DNA of 46,569 nt, from contig JAPHRK010000077.1 of NCBI GenBank assembly GCA_026196105.1, forward strand, positions 1-46,569, given 5' to 3'. The first letter of the stretch is position 1. Each line of letters begins with the position of its first letter. The notes under the pieces are model-generated. The model worked only from the letters and a program-made list of their open reading frames with translations. It had not been told where the DNA came from and made no database searches. This document shows positions 45,205-46,569 of the stretch, piece after piece. The position numbers and the translations under genes were made by a program. The DNA comes from Rhodospirillales bacterium (GTDB lineage Bacteria > Pseudomonadota > Alphaproteobacteria > Rhodospirillales > JAPHRK01).

Positions 45205-45861
45205 TCATAAGGCCAGAATATTACTCAACCTTAGGATAGAACCTTCAGGATCGGATAGACTCGGTTCCGAAACTGCGTCCATCTTCCAGTTTTTCTGTGA
45301 GTCGGTCAATTCTTCTTCCACCTTTCGGCCCTTTAAAAACAAACAAATCGTCTCTGGTGAGCGTAATTTATTCGAGAGTATCAACAGCTTATCCACAGAA
45401 GCACAAGCTCTTGAGGTTATAACCGTAGCTGGTTGAGCGAGTTCAAGCTCTTCGATACGCCCATTATGCACAGTCGCCGAAGCCCCAGTTTCCCTGATGA
45501 TTTCTCTCATAAAGGTAACTTTTTTAGTGTCGCTATCCACAAGGTAAATGGGCGCAATTCCCATAATTGATAAGACCAAGCCAGGAAAACCCGCACCGGA
45601 CCCTAAATCAACGATATTTCCACTTGTTTCTGAAAAATATGGATAGAGTTGCGCCGAATCGAGCATGTGTCGTCGCCAAAGATCAGAAAGGGTTGAATTT
45701 CCTACAAGATTTATTTTTTTCTGCCACTTACAAAGTCTTTCCCCATAAAGTGTGAGGTTCTTCATAACTTGATCACTGGCACCAGTAATTTTTTTAAATT
45801 CATCAGGTGTCATCGGATTCGGGGGGGTGTGTTTCACGTGAAACAATTCCTCATGCGGCAT
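45205..45861 (-). CDS. rsmG: 16S rRNA (guanine-N7)-methyltransferase RsmG (GidB)
   Basis: This 218-residue SAM-dependent methyltransferase modifies G527 of 16S rRNA. The SAM motif is DLGSGAGFPG; upstream WRRHMLDSAQL and the NLVGNST stretch are family marks. It starts 11 bases before the mnmG stop, on the same strand. Codons for FHVKH near its start are the parS site itself. A perfect DnaA 9-mer also falls in the gene. Confidence 0.95.
   Translation of the reverse strand: MPHEELFHVKHTPPNPMTPDEFKKITGASDQVMKNLTLYGERLCKWQKKINLVGNSTLSDLWRRHMLDSAQLYPYFSETSGNIVDLGSGAGFPGLVLSIMGIAPIYLVDSDTKKVTFMREIIRETGASATVHNGRIEELELAQPATVITSRACASVDKLLILSNKLRSPETICLFLKGRKVEEELTDSQKNWKMDAVSEPSLSDPEGSILRLSNILAL
45389..45397 (+). 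other. Perfect DnaA 9-mer (TTATCCACA)
   Basis: A single consensus DnaA box lies inside rsmG. With no second box or AT-rich unwinding region nearby, it does not by itself mark an origin. Confidence 0.35.
45830..45845. other. parS: parS centromere site
   Basis: TGTTTCACGTGAAACA is a perfect 16-base palindrome identical to the bacterial parS consensus. It lies in the first codons of rsmG (translated FHVKH), about 1.5 kb upstream of the parB start. ParB loads here and spreads, as in other parABS systems. Confidence 0.95.
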
Positions 45862-46569
45862 TATTTGGACGGTAACGCCTTACATAACCTAAAAGAGCTG
45901 TAAGAGCAGCAGGCGTCACTCCGGATATCCTTGCGGCTGCTCCTAGGGTATCAGGGCGCGTTTCATCAAGCTTCTTTTTAACTTCATTTGAAAGCCCATC
46001 AATTATCGAAAAATCTAAATCAATAGGAATTTTTAAAGACTCATCTCTTCTGAATGCTTGAATATCTGCATCTTGCCGTTGGAGGTAACCTGAATAGGTT
46101 CCTTCAATTTCTAACTGCTCTGCAATCGGTTGTGAAATTGTAGAGAGCTCCGGCCATATTTCTGTAACTTTTGCAAAATCAACATCAGGATAAGCCAGTA
46201 GTTGTGAGACACTGCGTCTAACCCCATCTTGATTTACCTTTATGCCCTTCATGTTGAGATCATTTGGTGTAGCCTTCAGGCGATTGACTAACTCCCTCCC
46301 TTCTTTAAGGAGTCCCCTTTTTGCTTCAAATACTTTTTGACGATTTGCAGAAACACAGCCAAGCGCGATGCCTTTTGATGTCAATCTCTGATCAGCATTA
46401 TCTGCTCTAAGGACAAGACGGTACTCTGCCCTTGAGGTAAACATGCGATAAGGTTCTTGCGTTCCCTTGGTAATGAGGTCATCAATCATAACGCCTATAT
46501 AGGCATCGGCACGATCTAGCGTGAATGGCTCACCATTGTTAACCTGCAACGCCGCATTCAGTCCGGCCA
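45851..46569 (-). CDS. mnmG: tRNA uridine-5-carboxymethylaminomethyl modification enzyme MnmG (GidA), C-terminal part
   Basis: The frame is open to the right edge of the window, so the N-terminal FAD domain is missing. The visible 239 residues begin AGLNAALQVNNGEPF and include RADAYIGVMIDDL, EPYRMFTSRAEYRL and the C-terminal helical domain ending ALLGYVRRYRPNNAA; all are standard for GidA. With MnmE it makes cmnm5U34 in tRNAs. Its stop overlaps the start of rsmG by 11 bases, in the conserved mnmG-rsmG-parA-parB order. Confidence 0.96.
   Translation of the reverse strand, partial: AGLNAALQVNNGEPFTLDRADAYIGVMIDDLITKGTQEPYRMFTSRAEYRLVLRADNADQRLTSKGIALGCVSANRQKVFEAKRGLLKEGRELVNRLKATPNDLNMKGIKVNQDGVRRSVSQLLAYPDVDFAKVTEIWPELSTISQPIAEQLEIEGTYSGYLQRQDADIQAFRRDESLKIPIDLDFSIIDGLSNEVKKKLDETRPDTLGAAARISGVTPAALTALLGYVRRYRPNNAA

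Noticed and set aside
45389-45397. Replication origin at the rsmG DnaA box
   Set aside because: Only one 9-mer is present, within coding sequence, without a box cluster or an AT-rich unwinding region.

Overview
The window is a stretch of alphaproteobacterial chromosome of moderate GC. The evidence is the gene order and family content: mnmG-rsmG-parA-parB with a perfect parS, DUF3576-leuS-lptE-holA, ftsK-lolA-xth, htpX-rsmB-heparinase-purH, and a glnK-amtB pair. A marine Rhodospirillales/Kiloniellales-like bacterium would fit, but I cannot name a genus from sequence alone. No tRNA, rRNA, insertion sequence, prophage or CRISPR array was seen. The right end should lie in the origin-proximal partition region.

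Layout. 1-1370 (-): the N-terminal part of a very acidic RTX repeat protein that runs off the left edge. 1750-3501 (-): a sensor histidine kinase with a periplasmic solute-binding-like sensor. 3718-6685 (-): an argD-argF-hslO operon with a near-consensus promoter. 6836-16330 (-): purH, a four-gene surface-polysaccharide group (heparinase II/III, a WecA/WbpL-like initiating transferase, a WbpV-like reductase, a WbpM-like dehydratase), a GT9 glycosyltransferase and rsmB. 16370-17242 (-): htpX.

17576-20828 (+): a nitrogen module of glnK-amtB and a second amt gene, each behind a -24/-12 (sigma-54) promoter candidate. Then follow a DapC-like aminotransferase, an AsmA-like membrane-anchored protein, a divergent LysR/enoyl-thioester-reductase pair, and rsgA (-). 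26638-30952 (+): ftsK, lolA, a candidate small RNA between lolA and xth, and xth.

30949-32996 (-): a response regulator and a membrane adenylate/guanylate cyclase. 33165-34316 (+): ribA with a degenerate RibB-like N-terminus. 34463-35856 (+): an unnamed protein behind a very good sigma-54 promoter, followed by a TTG-started YkuD-family protein. Then come a YggS protein (-), a ThiE/TenI-like protein (+) and a major porin (-). 38715-43411 (+): DUF3576 lipoprotein, leuS, lptE, holA. 43444-46569 (-): parB, parA, rsmG and mnmG (cut by the right edge).

Most of the window is ordinary core chromosome. The parts worth a second look are the sigma-54-driven unnamed gene plus transpeptidase-like gene at 34.4-35.9 kb, the structured intergenic RNA candidate near 30.0 kb, the terminator hairpin holding a ribosome binding site and start codon at 20.86 kb, the wbpL/V/M-like cassette, and the RTX protein at the left edge. 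Functions are assigned from motifs read by eye; no database search was run.
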